Shown piece by piece: positions 36,356 through 45,008 of a stretch of DNA of 64,000 nucleotides. The notes below the pieces were generated by a model. That model saw nothing but the letters and a program-made list of their open reading frames with translations. It was not told the origin of the DNA and searched no databases. The translations under genes and the position numbers were made by a program. Each line of letters starts with the position of its first letter. The first letter of the stretch is position 1. This stretch comes from Shimia sp. SK013 (GTDB taxonomy: Bacteria; Pseudomonadota; Alphaproteobacteria; Rhodobacterales; Rhodobacteraceae). The DNA is taken from positions 124,001 to 188,000 of the forward strand of contig NZ_LAJH01000021.1 in the NCBI RefSeq assembly GCF_001292625.1. Reading direction: 5' to 3'.

Positions 36356-38397
36356 TGCGCCGCAGTTGGCCCTTTCTTCTCGTCGCGCTGCTCCTAGGGG
36401 GGGCTGCTGCGCGGGATGGGGTGGACCGATGGATTGACCGCACGACGGTGCCCAGTCTCATCACAGACACCTCCATTGAGATGCGCGACAGGCACGGGTC
36501 GTTGTTGCGGGCCTATACGGTCGAGGACGGACTGTGGCGGCTTGGCGTAAGCGTGGATCAGGTGGACGGCGGTTTTATCGATGTTCTCTTAGCCTATGAA
36601 GACAAACGGTTCTTTCAACATTCAGGCGTTGATGCGCGCGCGCTGATACGTGCTGGTGCGCAGGCGATTTGGCGCGGCGAGATCGTCTCTGGCGCCTCAA
36701 CTTTGACAATGCAAGTTGCGCGGTTGTTGGAAAATTCCGGCACTGGCGCCTGGCACGGCAAGCTGCGCCAGATGCGGCTCGCGTTGGCATTGGAACGGCG
36801 TCTGAGCAAGCGGGAAATCCTGAACCTTTACCTCGTGCACGCGCCTTATGGCGGCAATATCGAAGGTCTTCGTTCCGCATCAATTGCGTGGTTTGATAAA
36901 GAACCCAACAGGTTAACCCCCGCGCAGAGCGCTCTTTTGGTGGCTTTGCCGCAAAGCCCGAACACGCGTCGGCCGGATCGGTTTTCCGAGGCCGCATCAA
37001 AGGCACGAGAGCGGGTTTTGCAGCGAGCTTTGGCTGTGGGGGTGTTGACGGAGGGGGATGTAGAGGCCGCGTTGAGCGAACCTTTGCCAAAGAAAAAGCG
37101 TGTATTTCCAAGCCTTTCTCCTCATCTGGCGGATAGGGCTTTGGCCGCACGTCCCGACGCCCGTAAACATGACCTGACCGTTGATGCGGCGCTGCAAGAA
37201 AGCTTGGGAGGTTTGGCGCAACAGACAGTGGCGGGGCTGGGGCACAAGCTGTCGATTGCGATGATTGTCGCGGACCATGGCACTGGCGAAATCCTTGCGT
37301 CGGTTGGATCGGCACGGTATTCCGGCGCGGACCAGCGGCAGGGGTTTATCGATATGACCCGCGCGAAACGGTCGCCGGGATCGACGCTTAAGCCATTGAT
37401 TTATGGACTTTCCTTTGATCAGGGACTGGCACATCCCGAAACTATGATCCGCGATGCGCCGGTGCGGTTTGGCACCTATGCGCCGCGGAATTTTGACGGC
37501 GAATTCAGAGGCGACGTGCGGGTGTCCGAAGCGTTGTCGCAATCCCTCAATATACCGGTGGTGATGCTGACAGAGGCGTTGGGTCCGGCCAATCTGATGG
37601 CAGCTTTGCGGCGAGCGGGGATGGATCCGAAATTGCCGGGCGGAAAGGCCGGATTGGCCGTCGCGTTGGGCGGAGTGGGGGTGTCACTTGAGGAACTCGT
37701 CCAGCTTTATGCGGTGCTTGCACGGGGGGGCGACACAATTGATCTGCGCTGGGCTTTAGACCAAAAGGATGCACGAAATCAAACTGTTATAAGCCGATCA
37801 GCGGCTTGGCATCTGGGTCACATCCTGTCTGATATCGCCCCTCCGCCCGGAGCGCCGCGGAACCGGTTGGCCTATAAAACCGGCACCAGCTACGGGCATC
37901 GTGACACGTGGGCGATTGGCTTTGATGGGCGTCACGTCGCGGGTGTCTGGATCGGTCGGCCGGATGGGACGCCGGTGCCGGGGGCTTTTGGGGCCGACGT
38001 GGCTGCTCCCGTGCTGTTTGATGTGTTCCAATACATCAAACCGGAGCTTGACCCGCTTGGGCCACCGCCGCCCGAAACCATCCTGTCAGCCAACGCGCAA
38101 CTACCTGAACCTCTTAGGAAATTTCGCGGTCGGAATGCTGTTTTTGAGGCCCCTAGCGATGGTTTGAAACTTGTATTTCCTCCTGACGGCGCGCGTCTCG
38201 CTGCGGGTAACGAGGGTGTCACGATTAAGTTCAAACACGGCACGCGCCCGTTTACTGTTTTGGCCAATGGGTTGCCGGTGGCAACCCGCCTGAGGCGGCA
38301 GGAAGTTGCCCTCCCGATGGTTGGCAAAGGGGCCTCGACGCTGACCGTGATTGACGCCGAAGGGCGATCTGATCGGGTGACGATCTGGCTCGATTGA
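36355..38397 (+). CDS. pbpC: Penicillin-binding protein 1C (transglycosylase/transpeptidase)
   Basis: A 680-residue class A PBP with an N-terminal membrane anchor. The GT51 glycosyltransferase has EDKRFFQHSGVDARA and GASTLTMQVARLL (about residues 80-125). The transpeptidase has S-x-x-K in RSPGSTLKPLIYG, S-x-N in SQSLNIPV and KTG in AYKTGTSYGH. The C-terminal PBP1C-specific beta domain (about 595-680; LKLVFPPDGARLA) follows. Its start overlaps the alpha-2-macroglobulin stop codon, so both should be made together; the pair is thought to repair peptidoglycan and block proteases where the outer membrane is breached. Confidence 0.95.
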   Translation: MRRSWPFLLVALLLGGAAARDGVDRWIDRTTVPSLITDTSIEMRDRHGSLLRAYTVEDGLWRLGVSVDQVDGGFIDVLLAYEDKRFFQHSGVDARALIRAGAQAIWRGEIVSGASTLTMQVARLLENSGTGAWHGKLRQMRLALALERRLSKREILNLYLVHAPYGGNIEGLRSASIAWFDKEPNRLTPAQSALLVALPQSPNTRRPDRFSEAASKARERVLQRALAVGVLTEGDVEAALSEPLPKKKRVFPSLSPHLADRALAARPDARKHDLTVDAALQESLGGLAQQTVAGLGHKLSIAMIVADHGTGEILASVGSARYSGADQRQGFIDMTRAKRSPGSTLKPLIYGLSFDQGLAHPETMIRDAPVRFGTYAPRNFDGEFRGDVRVSEALSQSLNIPVVMLTEALGPANLMAALRRAGMDPKLPGGKAGLAVALGGVGVSLEELVQLYAVLARGGDTIDLRWALDQKDARNQTVISRSAAWHLGHILSDIAPPPGAPRNRLAYKTGTSYGHRDTWAIGFDGRHVAGVWIGRPDGTPVPGAFGADVAAPVLFDVFQYIKPELDPLGPPPPETILSANAQLPEPLRKFRGRNAVFEAPSDGLKLVFPPDGARLAAGNEGVTIKFKHGTRPFTVLANGLPVATRLRRQEVALPMVGKGASTLTVIDAEGRSDRVTIWLD

Positions 38398-38587
38398 ACC
38401 TATCGGTATCGCGTCGGTATCGCGGCTGTTTCGCGACGGTGCCGTTTTCAGGTGTTGAGACCGCAAAACCATCGTAGGATGGCGGTATCGGGCATCCCTA
38501 TTAGCCGGCCCGTCTGTTTGCGCAGAAGACCCGAATTTTCCGGTCAGCGCGCTTTCCAAATCCCAATTATCTCCGGAGGACCAGATC

Positions 38588-39085
38588 ATGATTTCTGTCG
38601 ATTATTGCCGAGTCTTTGCCCGCTACAGCACCTGGCAAACCACATCACTTGTGTCCGCCGCCGACACGCTGACCCATGCACAGCGCTGGCAGGATCGCGG
38701 TGCGTTTTTCGGGTCGGTGGCCGCAACTTTCAACCACCTTTACTGGGCGGATGCCTTGATGCTGGAACGCCTCAGGGGCAATGAACGGCCACAGGATGTG
38801 ATTTTTCATTCGTTGACCTCGCCGTCGGAGTGGCGGGACTTCAAAATTCTGCGCGAAGATCGGGACCGCGAGATCGGGGATTGGGCCAGCGGCTTGAGCG
38901 ACGGGGATCTGACGGGCAACATCGGGTGGTTTCCGCCGGATGGGTCCAAACGCGTGGAGATGTCAAAAGCGTTGTGTGTCGTTCAGTTGTTCAATCACCA
39001 GACCCATCATCGCGGACAGATACATGCCATGCTGACCGCTGCTGGTGCCTGTCCTGCGCCCACTGACATGACCGCTCTGCCCTGA
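38588..39085 (+). CDS. DinB-family metal-dependent four-helix protein
   Basis: A 165-residue protein whose three metal-binding histidines are visible in FNHLYWAD (about H50) and QTHHRGQIHAML (about H139, H143), the DinB/YfiT pattern. TCCGGAGGA precedes the start. Relatives are thiol-dependent S-transferases or DNA-damage-inducible proteins; the role here is unknown. The 190-bp gap upstream has a short direct repeat of TCGGTATCGCG but no gene. A bidirectional terminator separates it from the petABC operon. Confidence 0.86.
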   Translation: MISVDYCRVFARYSTWQTTSLVSAADTLTHAQRWQDRGAFFGSVAATFNHLYWADALMLERLRGNERPQDVIFHSLTSPSEWRDFKILREDRDREIGDWASGLSDGDLTGNIGWFPPDGSKRVEMSKALCVVQLFNHQTHHRGQIHAMLTAAGACPAPTDMTALP

Positions 39086-39119
39086 ACCGGTGTCTGTCAG
39101 GGTATATATGGGCCAAGAA

Positions 39120-39150
39120 AAAGCCCCGCCGGAGTGATCCGCGGGGCTTT
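39120..39150. terminator. Bidirectional intrinsic terminator
   Basis: Stem AAAGCCCCGC (39120-39129) / GCGGGGCTTT (39141-39150) with an 11-base loop. The minus strand reads GGGGCTTTTTCTT after the stem, a good T-run for the petC end; the plus strand has GGGGCTTTC for the dinB-like gene. Confidence 0.85.
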
Positions 39151-39174
39151 CAATGTCTCAGATCAGCGGGCTGA

Positions 39175-39966
39175 TCAGATGTCGAGCTTTTTGCCTTTGA
39201 TCGGCGCCCAGAGCTTTTTGTTGGTCAGATACAAAAGCACTGTCAGGATCGACAGGAACAACACGCCCACAAATCCGGCCTGCTTGCGGGCCATCATCTT
39301 GGGTTCTGCGGCCCACATCAGGAAGGCTGCAACGTCTTCTGCTTCGTGGTGCAGAGAGTTGGAGTGTCCATCAGCATAATCCACATCCTCACCATAAAGT
39401 GGTGGAGCCATAGCGATCCAGCCACCCGGGAAGGCGGTGTTTTCATAGAAGGTTGTGCCGGCCTCTTCTTTTTCTTTGCCGGTGTACCCATCGAGCAGCG
39501 CCACGATGTATTCCGGACCACCCATGCCTTTGAACAGCTGGTTGATACCAGTGCCGTAAGGACCGTGGAAGCCAGCGCGGGCTTTGGCCATCAGCGACAG
39601 GTCAGGCGCTTCGGCAAGCCCACTCATTGGAAAGAAGTCGGTGGGTGTGCGCGCGCGATCTTCGTCCAGCTCGGCATCAAAGATGTCGAACTGTGCCGAA
39701 TAGGCGCGCACCTGATCTTCTGGCAGGTGTGGACCACCTTCGTCTGCCAATGTGCGCAGCGGCACATAGCGCAGCCCGTGACAGGCTGAACAGACTTCGG
39801 TGTAAACCTGAAGGCCGCGTTGCAATTGGTTCTGGTCGAATTTGCCAAACGGGCCTTCGAACGAGAACTGCGTGTCGTGAATGTGGCCTGCGCCACCCGC
39901 CGCGAGAGCGCCACCTGCGGAGAGGGACAGGGCCGCGAGAGCGATAATGCTAAGCTTCTTAAGCAT
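39175..39966 (-). CDS. petC: Cytochrome c1 of the bc1 complex
   Basis: A 263-residue haem protein of complex III that passes electrons from the Rieske protein to cytochrome c. The signal peptide ends at about GGALA; haem c is bound by C59-x2-C62-H63 ([11 protein letters not shown]); the distal Met ligand is expected in [12 protein letters not shown]; a C-terminal membrane anchor ([15 protein letters not shown]) is followed by a basic tail. Third gene of the petABC operon, 14 bp after petB, and followed by a terminator. Confidence 0.96.
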   Translation of the reverse strand: MLKKLSIIALAALSLSAGGALAAGGAGHIHDTQFSFEGPFGKFDQNQLQRGLQVYTEVCSACHGLRYVPLRTLADEGGPHLPEDQVRAYSAQFDIFDAELDEDRARTPTDFFPMSGLAEAPDLSLMAKARAGFHGPYGTGINQLFKGMGGPEYIVALLDGYTGKEKEEAGTTFYENTAFPGGWIAMAPPLYGEDVDYADGHSNSLHHEAEDVAAFLMWAAEPKMMARKQAGFVGVLFLSILTVLLYLTNKKLWAPIKGKKLDI

Positions 39967-39980
39967 GTCTGTTGTCCTTC

Positions 39981-41303
39981 TTATTCAGCAGGTTCGGCAG
40001 GTTTGCCGTAGTGAGCTTCGAAGTCTTCCTCGATGGTCGCCGGCGGAGCCGTCGGCTTTTCGATCACACCCAAGAGGGGCAAGATCACCAGGAAGTATGC
40101 AAACCAGTAGGCCGATGCGATCAGCGAGAAGGTTGCATAGGGTTCTTCCGCAGGCATGGCACCGAGCCACATCAGCGCAACGAAGTCGACGCACAGCAGG
40201 GCGAACCACCACTTGAACATCGGGCGATAGCGACCGGAGCGAACACGCGATGTGTCGAGCCAAGGCACCAAAGCCATAACGATGATCGCTGCAAACATTG
40301 CCAGCACGCCAAAGAATTTGGCGTCGATGATGCCACCGGTGATCCAGCTTGCGAACATCACAACCCAGACCTCAGACGTAAAGGCACGCAGGATCGCGTA
40401 GAACGGCAGGAAGTACCATTCGGGCACAATGTGTGCAGGTGTCGCCAGTGCGTTGGCTTCGATGTAGTTGTCCGGGTGACCCAGATAGTTCGGCATGAAG
40501 CCGACAACAGCAAAGAAGATCACCAGGATCAGAGACAGCGCGAAGAGGTCCTTGATCACAAAGTATGGCCAGAACGGCAGGGTGTCTTTCTTGGCTTCGT
40601 CTTTGGAGTCGCGACGCACGTCAACACCTGTGGGGTTGTTGTTGCCCGTGGTGTGGAACGCCCAGATGTGCACGATCACCAGAGCGGCAATCACAAATGG
40701 CAGCAGGTAGTGCAGCGAGAAGAAACGGTTCAGGGTGGCGTTGTCCACCGCAGGGCCGCCAAGCAGGAAGGTCTGCAGAGCGTCGCCCACAAACGGGATG
40801 GCGCCGAACAGGCCGGTGATCACGGTTGCGCCCCAGAAGGACATCTGACCCCAAGGCAAAACGTAGCCCATAAAGCCGGTTGCCATCATCAGGAGGTAGA
40901 TGATCATGCCGACGATCCATGTGATCTCACGCGGGGCTTTGTAAGACCCGTAATAGAGACCGCGGAAAATGTGGAGGTAGACGGCAAAGAAGAACAGCGA
41001 GGCGCCGTTCATATGCAGATAGCGCAGCATCGCACCACCGTTCACGTCACGCATGATGTGTTCGATCGAGGCAAATGCCATGTCGACATGCGGCGTGAAG
41101 TGCATCGCGAGCACGATGCCGGTCACAATTTGCAGCGCCAGACAGAATGCGAGGACAATGCCCCAGATCCACATCCAGTTCAGGTTCTTCGGAGTGGGGA
41201 TCATGAGCGTGTCATAGATCAGGCCAATCACCGGCAGGCGGGTTTCGACCCATTTTGCGCCCTTTGACTTGGGCTCGTAATGATCGTGAGGAATTCCGGA
41301 CAT
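39981..41303 (-). CDS. petB: Cytochrome b of the bc1 complex
   Basis: A 440-residue membrane protein with eight predicted transmembrane helices. It holds haems bL and bH; histidine pairs are expected in [27 protein letters not shown] helix B/D segments. The quinol oxidation site motif PEWY is present in [17 protein letters not shown]. Length and sequence character are those of Rhodobacter cytochrome b. It lies 11 bp after petA in the same operon. Generates proton motive force by oxidising ubiquinol. Confidence 0.97.
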   Translation of the reverse strand: MSGIPHDHYEPKSKGAKWVETRLPVIGLIYDTLMIPTPKNLNWMWIWGIVLAFCLALQIVTGIVLAMHFTPHVDMAFASIEHIMRDVNGGAMLRYLHMNGASLFFFAVYLHIFRGLYYGSYKAPREITWIVGMIIYLLMMATGFMGYVLPWGQMSFWGATVITGLFGAIPFVGDALQTFLLGGPAVDNATLNRFFSLHYLLPFVIAALVIVHIWAFHTTGNNNPTGVDVRRDSKDEAKKDTLPFWPYFVIKDLFALSLILVIFFAVVGFMPNYLGHPDNYIEANALATPAHIVPEWYFLPFYAILRAFTSEVWVVMFASWITGGIIDAKFFGVLAMFAAIIVMALVPWLDTSRVRSGRYRPMFKWWFALLCVDFVALMWLGAMPAEEPYATFSLIASAYWFAYFLVILPLLGVIEKPTAPPATIEEDFEAHYGKPAEPAE

Positions 41304-41314
41304 AAGCGCGTTCC

Positions 41315-41875
41315 TTATCCGAGGACCAGTTCGCTGCCCTCAAACGAGGCAATCGGAACGTGGAGGTTTTCAGGCGCCGGACCTTTGCGGATGCGGCCGG
41401 ATGTGTCGTAGTGAGACCCGTGGCACGGGCAGAACCAGCCACCGAAGTCACCAGCGCCGTCGCCCAGAGGCACACAGCCAAGGTGCGTACACACACCCAT
41501 CATCACCAGCCATTCGCCAGCTTCATCCATGCTGCGGTTTTCATCCGCTGCGTCGGTGTCGGGTTTGTTGGCGTTCTGGCTGCCTTGGTCGATCGACAAA
41601 TCATCCATTGTGACGGCACGGGCATCGTCGATTTCCGCTTGCGTGCGGCGACGGATGAACACCGGCTTGCCCAACCATTTGACGGTCAGCTGGGTGCCTT
41701 GCTCGATGCCGGATGTGTCGACGCGAATTGACGACAGCGCACGTACATCGGCGGAAGGGTTCATCTGGTTGACGAGGGGCCAAACTGCGGCGCCTGCGGT
41801 TACGGCACCGGCGCCAGCCGTGGCGTAGTAGAGAAAGTCTCTCCGGGTGCCTTCGTGGTCTTCTGCGTGGGACAC
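41315..41875 (-). CDS. petA: Rieske iron-sulfur protein of the bc1 complex
   Basis: A 186-residue protein with a twin-arginine-type anchor ([20 protein letters not shown]) that stays as its single membrane helix. The [2Fe-2S] cluster ligands are C129 and H131 (CTHLGC) and C149 and H152 (CPCHGSHYD); C134 and C151 form the stabilising disulphide. First gene of petABC. Its promoter should lie in the 460-bp region upstream. Confidence 0.97.
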   Translation of the reverse strand: MSHAEDHEGTRRDFLYYATAGAGAVTAGAAVWPLVNQMNPSADVRALSSIRVDTSGIEQGTQLTVKWLGKPVFIRRRTQAEIDDARAVTMDDLSIDQGSQNANKPDTDAADENRSMDEAGEWLVMMGVCTHLGCVPLGDGAGDFGGWFCPCHGSHYDTSGRIRKGPAPENLHVPIASFEGSELVLG

Positions 41876-42337
41876 GAGGTTCTCTCCATTCTTCAGCCGA
41901 ATCCGGCCAATAAGCTCCGGGCCGCGGTGTCCCGCAGCCTCTCCCCGCCGCTATTTAACGAAGGGGATCGCACCCGTCCAGCGAACATTCGCCAGATACG
42001 TCCCACAGCGTCCCTCTGTCGCGCTTGAAGTCTTGACAAATTGAGCGACGAAACAGGTTTGCGGGCGTGATCCAAAGGAGCGCCTGCGGCGCACAGGCTG
42101 TGCACTGCGTGCGGATTGGGCGGTCGTGCACAAGGTTTCGTCGGCCCCCTTGGCTTTTTGTTCGTCAAATACCTCGGGGGAGCCGCGCGGATGCGCGGTG
42201 GGGGCTGGCCCCCTCTGGATAACAGCTGTCGCGGTTTTCGCAGGGCGAATCAGAGGGCGGCAATACGCTGCTTCTGGTTCGCTGACGCACATTGCGCTAG
42301 AGAGATGCATCATACTCGCATCAATGGAGCAGCGTCA
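41876..42337. other. Non-coding region between petA and the LysR gene, with G-rich dispersed repeat
   Basis: No gene is supported here. It must contain the petABC promoter (leftward) and the LysR promoter (rightward). The segment 42166-42216 reads AAATACCTCGGGGGAGCC followed by a GC hairpin and GGGGGCTGGCCCCC. I recall this type of sequence as a common intergenic element in Rhodobacteraceae genomes; a genome search would be needed to confirm copies. Confidence 0.5.
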
Positions 42338-43228
42338 GTGATCAGCCTCAAGGATCTGGAATTCCTGTCGTCTTTGGCGCGTCATCGCCATTTTGCACGC
42401 GCGGCCGAAGACTGCGGGGTGTCGCAGCCGGCGTTCTCGATGCGGATCCGCAAGCTCGAGGAGCGTCTGGATTCCGCCATCGTCAAACGTGGCAACCGCT
42501 TTCAGGGCTTTACGCCTGCCGGCGAGGCTTTGCTGCGCCACGGTCGCAAAATTATGGACAACATGAAACTGCTTGAAGAAGAGTTTCGTTCAGCTGGCGG
42601 TGACGTCACCGGACAGTTGGCGCTTGGGGTTGTGCCAACGGCGGTGGCCTATGCGGCCGGTGTGGTGCAGCGCCTGCGTCATGGCAATCCCGGTATCACC
42701 GTGCGACTGCAGGCCGCGAGCTCTCTGGCGATCCAGCAAGGTTTGGAAAACGGGCTTTATGATGCGGGCATAACCTACGGCGAAGGCGTTTCGCCGGATT
42801 TGATGCGAGTCGAGCACCTTTATGATGAGCGGTATTTGCTGCTTGCGCCAGCCGCTCTGGCACCAAGGGCCAATGGCAAAGCAACCTGGGCAGAGGCGGC
42901 TGAGCTGCCGCTGGCGTTGTTGGAGCCGGGGATGCAGAACCGGCGTATCCTTGATCTGGTGTTTCGCGAAGTTGGCATGGTACCGGACGTGATCGCCGAA
43001 ACCGGCGAGTTCACCTCGGCTATGGTGATGGCGGCCAATGGTATGGCGGCAACGGTTGTGCCCGAAGGGCTGGCAGAGGCGTTTGGCAAGAATGCTGGGT
43101 TGGTGGCTTTGGAGTTGGAGGCGCCGGTGGTTGAGAAAGACGTGAGTCTGGTTTCCGCCCATCGTCATCCAGGTCTTTCCACAGTCGAAGCTTTGCGCCG
43201 CACATTGGATTTATCGGACTTTGCGTGA
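42338..43228 (+). CDS. LysR-family regulator next to formate dehydrogenase (OxyR/FdsR-like)
   Basis: A 296-residue LysR-type regulator. I prefer the GTG at 42338 because GGAG lies 8 bases upstream and the product begins MISLKDLEFLSSLARHRHFARAAEDCGVSQPAFSMRIRKLEERL, the normal helix-turn-helix; ATG 42305 would add 11 residues. The effector domain has QLALGVVPTAVAYAAGVVQ and the usual Rossmann-like halves. In Rhodobacter-type fds loci a LysR gene (fdsR) precedes the formate dehydrogenase genes; this gene occupies the same place, 87 bp upstream on the same strand, and probably controls them in response to formate. Confidence 0.88.
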   Translation: MISLKDLEFLSSLARHRHFARAAEDCGVSQPAFSMRIRKLEERLDSAIVKRGNRFQGFTPAGEALLRHGRKIMDNMKLLEEEFRSAGGDVTGQLALGVVPTAVAYAAGVVQRLRHGNPGITVRLQAASSLAIQQGLENGLYDAGITYGEGVSPDLMRVEHLYDERYLLLAPAALAPRANGKATWAEAAELPLALLEPGMQNRRILDLVFREVGMVPDVIAETGEFTSAMVMAANGMAATVVPEGLAEAFGKNAGLVALELEAPVVEKDVSLVSAHRHPGLSTVEALRRTLDLSDFA

Positions 43229-43242
43229 TAACCAATAGTTAT
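43228..43242. promoter_or_regulatory. LysR-type binding box (T-N11-A)
   Basis: ATAAC-CAATA-GTTAT is a perfect 15-bp inverted repeat with the T-N11-A spacing of LysR-type sites. It overlaps the LysR stop codon and lies 74 bp before the formate dehydrogenase start. A second AT-rich palindrome, TTGAT-T-ATCAA, lies at 43264-43274. Confidence 0.55.
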
Positions 43243-43315
43243 GGCGAATTAAATTATTGTTGATTGATTATCAAATTGTGTGATGCGAGGCTTTCCCTCT
43301 GGCAGGGAGGCTAAG

Positions 43316-45007
43316 ATGGCACCACTCGACGATCAAAAAGGCGTCTGGAAGAAAAAGGGCACCGGCAAATCGCGGCGCACCCCAAAGGGGCGTCAAGTTG
43401 ATGATGTCGCGCTGAGCGAAGTGCAGACGCTGTTGGGCGATACACCGCGCCGACGTGATCTGCTGATCGAGTTTCTGCATCTGATTCAAGATACTTATGG
43501 CCATCTGTCCGCAGCCCATATCCGCGCGCTGGCCGAAGAGATGCGCCTTGCTCAGGCTGAGATTTATGAGGTTGCTACCTTCTATGCGCACTTTGATTTG
43601 GTGGGTGATGGAGAGGCGCCGCCGCCTGCCTTGACCATCCGCGTGTGCGAATCGCTCTCTTGTGAGTTGGCCGGTGCCGATCAATTGGCACAGGCCCTGC
43701 GCGACGGTGTGGACCCGGCGGCTGTGCGTGTGTTGCGCGCGCCTTGCATGGGGCGGTGCGACACCGCGCCTGTTGTCGAGCTGGGCCATAACCACATCAC
43801 CTATGCCACTGAGAACAAGGTTTTGGCCGCGATGGAGGCCGGACAGGTGCATCCGGCGGTGATCGATTACCAAGGTCTGACGGAGTACAAGGCAGACGGC
43901 GGATACCGAAAGCTGCGCGAGCTGCGTGAAAACGGCGATTGGGAAGAGGTACAAGCCAAGATCGGCGAGGCCGGTCTGCGAGGTTTGGGCGGCGCGGGTT
44001 TTCCCGCAGGCACCAAATGGGGCTTTGTACGTGCCAATCCCGGTCCGCGCTATCTCGCGGTGAACGGCGACGAAGGCGAGCCGGGCACATTCAAGGATCG
44101 CCATCACCTTGAGCGCAATCCGCATATGTTCCTTGAGGGTATGTTGATTGCGGCTTGGGCGGTCGAGGCCGTGACTTGCTACATCTACATGCGCGACGAA
44201 AATCCAGGTGTGATCCACATCCTGAACCGCGAAATCGGGCGGTTGGTCGACGATGGTATCGTCGAGGCGGGCTTTATTGAGGTCCGACGCGGCGCGGGGG
44301 CCTATATCTGTGGCGAAGAGAGCGCCATGATTGAATCCATCGAAGGCAAGCGTGGCCTGCCACGTCACCGCCCGCCTTTTGTGGCGCAGGTCGGTATTTT
44401 TGGGCAGCCAACGCTCGTGCACAATGTCGAGACGCTTTATTGGGTCGCACGGATCGCGCGGTTTGGTCCTGAGGTGTTGAATTCGGTTGAGAAGAACGGG
44501 CGCACCGGGCTGCGAAACTATTCGGTGTCGGGGCGGGTGAAAAATCCAAGCGTGTACTTGCTGCCTGCTGGGTCGACGATTGACGACGTGATCGAAGCGG
44601 CGGGCGGTATGGCCGACGGGCACGTGTTCAAGGCGTACCAACCAGGTGGGCCGTCGTCGGGATTGTTGCCAGCGACGCTAAATGATGTCCCGCTGGATTT
44701 TGACACCTTGCAGCCGCATGGGACCTTTATTGGCTCTGCCGCCGTGGTGGTTCTGTCCGATCAGGACAGCGCGCGGGACGCGGCGGTTAATATGCTGAAG
44801 TTCTTTGAGGATGAAAGCTGTGGGCAGTGCACACCATGTCGGGCGGGCTGTGAGAAAGCAGTGAAGCTGATGCAGGCGGACAGCTGGGATCAGTCGTTGT
44901 TAGAAGAGTTGTGTCAGGTGATGGGCGATGCCTCGATCTGTGGTCTGGGGCAGGCGGCGCCAAACCCGATCCGGTTGACGATGAAACATTTCGCGGAGGA
45001 GATCTGA
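43316..45007 (+). CDS. Formate dehydrogenase, fused gamma-beta subunit (FdsG-FdsB)
   Basis: A 563-residue fusion. The first ~150 residues are NuoE/FdsG-like, with thioredoxin-fold [2Fe-2S] ligands in CESLSCELAG and CMGRCDTAP. The remainder is NuoF/FdsB-like: NADH site GLGGAGFPAGTKWGFV, FMN site NGDEGEPGTFKDR, and [4Fe-4S] ligands ESCGQCTPCRAGC with a later CGLGQ. It passes electrons from the catalytic subunit to NAD+. Start ATG 43316 follows AGGGAGG. In Rhodobacter capsulatus FdsG and FdsB are separate proteins; here they are one. The stop is 1 bp from the alpha subunit gene. A short Lys/Arg-rich N-terminal tail precedes the domain. Confidence 0.92.
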   Translation: MAPLDDQKGVWKKKGTGKSRRTPKGRQVDDVALSEVQTLLGDTPRRRDLLIEFLHLIQDTYGHLSAAHIRALAEEMRLAQAEIYEVATFYAHFDLVGDGEAPPPALTIRVCESLSCELAGADQLAQALRDGVDPAAVRVLRAPCMGRCDTAPVVELGHNHITYATENKVLAAMEAGQVHPAVIDYQGLTEYKADGGYRKLRELRENGDWEEVQAKIGEAGLRGLGGAGFPAGTKWGFVRANPGPRYLAVNGDEGEPGTFKDRHHLERNPHMFLEGMLIAAWAVEAVTCYIYMRDENPGVIHILNREIGRLVDDGIVEAGFIEVRRGAGAYICGEESAMIESIEGKRGLPRHRPPFVAQVGIFGQPTLVHNVETLYWVARIARFGPEVLNSVEKNGRTGLRNYSVSGRVKNPSVYLLPAGSTIDDVIEAAGGMADGHVFKAYQPGGPSSGLLPATLNDVPLDFDTLQPHGTFIGSAAVVVLSDQDSARDAAVNMLKFFEDESCGQCTPCRAGCEKAVKLMQADSWDQSLLEELCQVMGDASICGLGQAAPNPIRLTMKHFAEEI

Positions 45008-45008
45008 G

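Noticed and set aside
39972..41267. 431-codon plus-strand frame
   Set aside because: Antisense shadow of petB.
43271..44641. 456-codon minus-strand frame
   Set aside because: Antisense shadow of the fused FdsG-FdsB gene.
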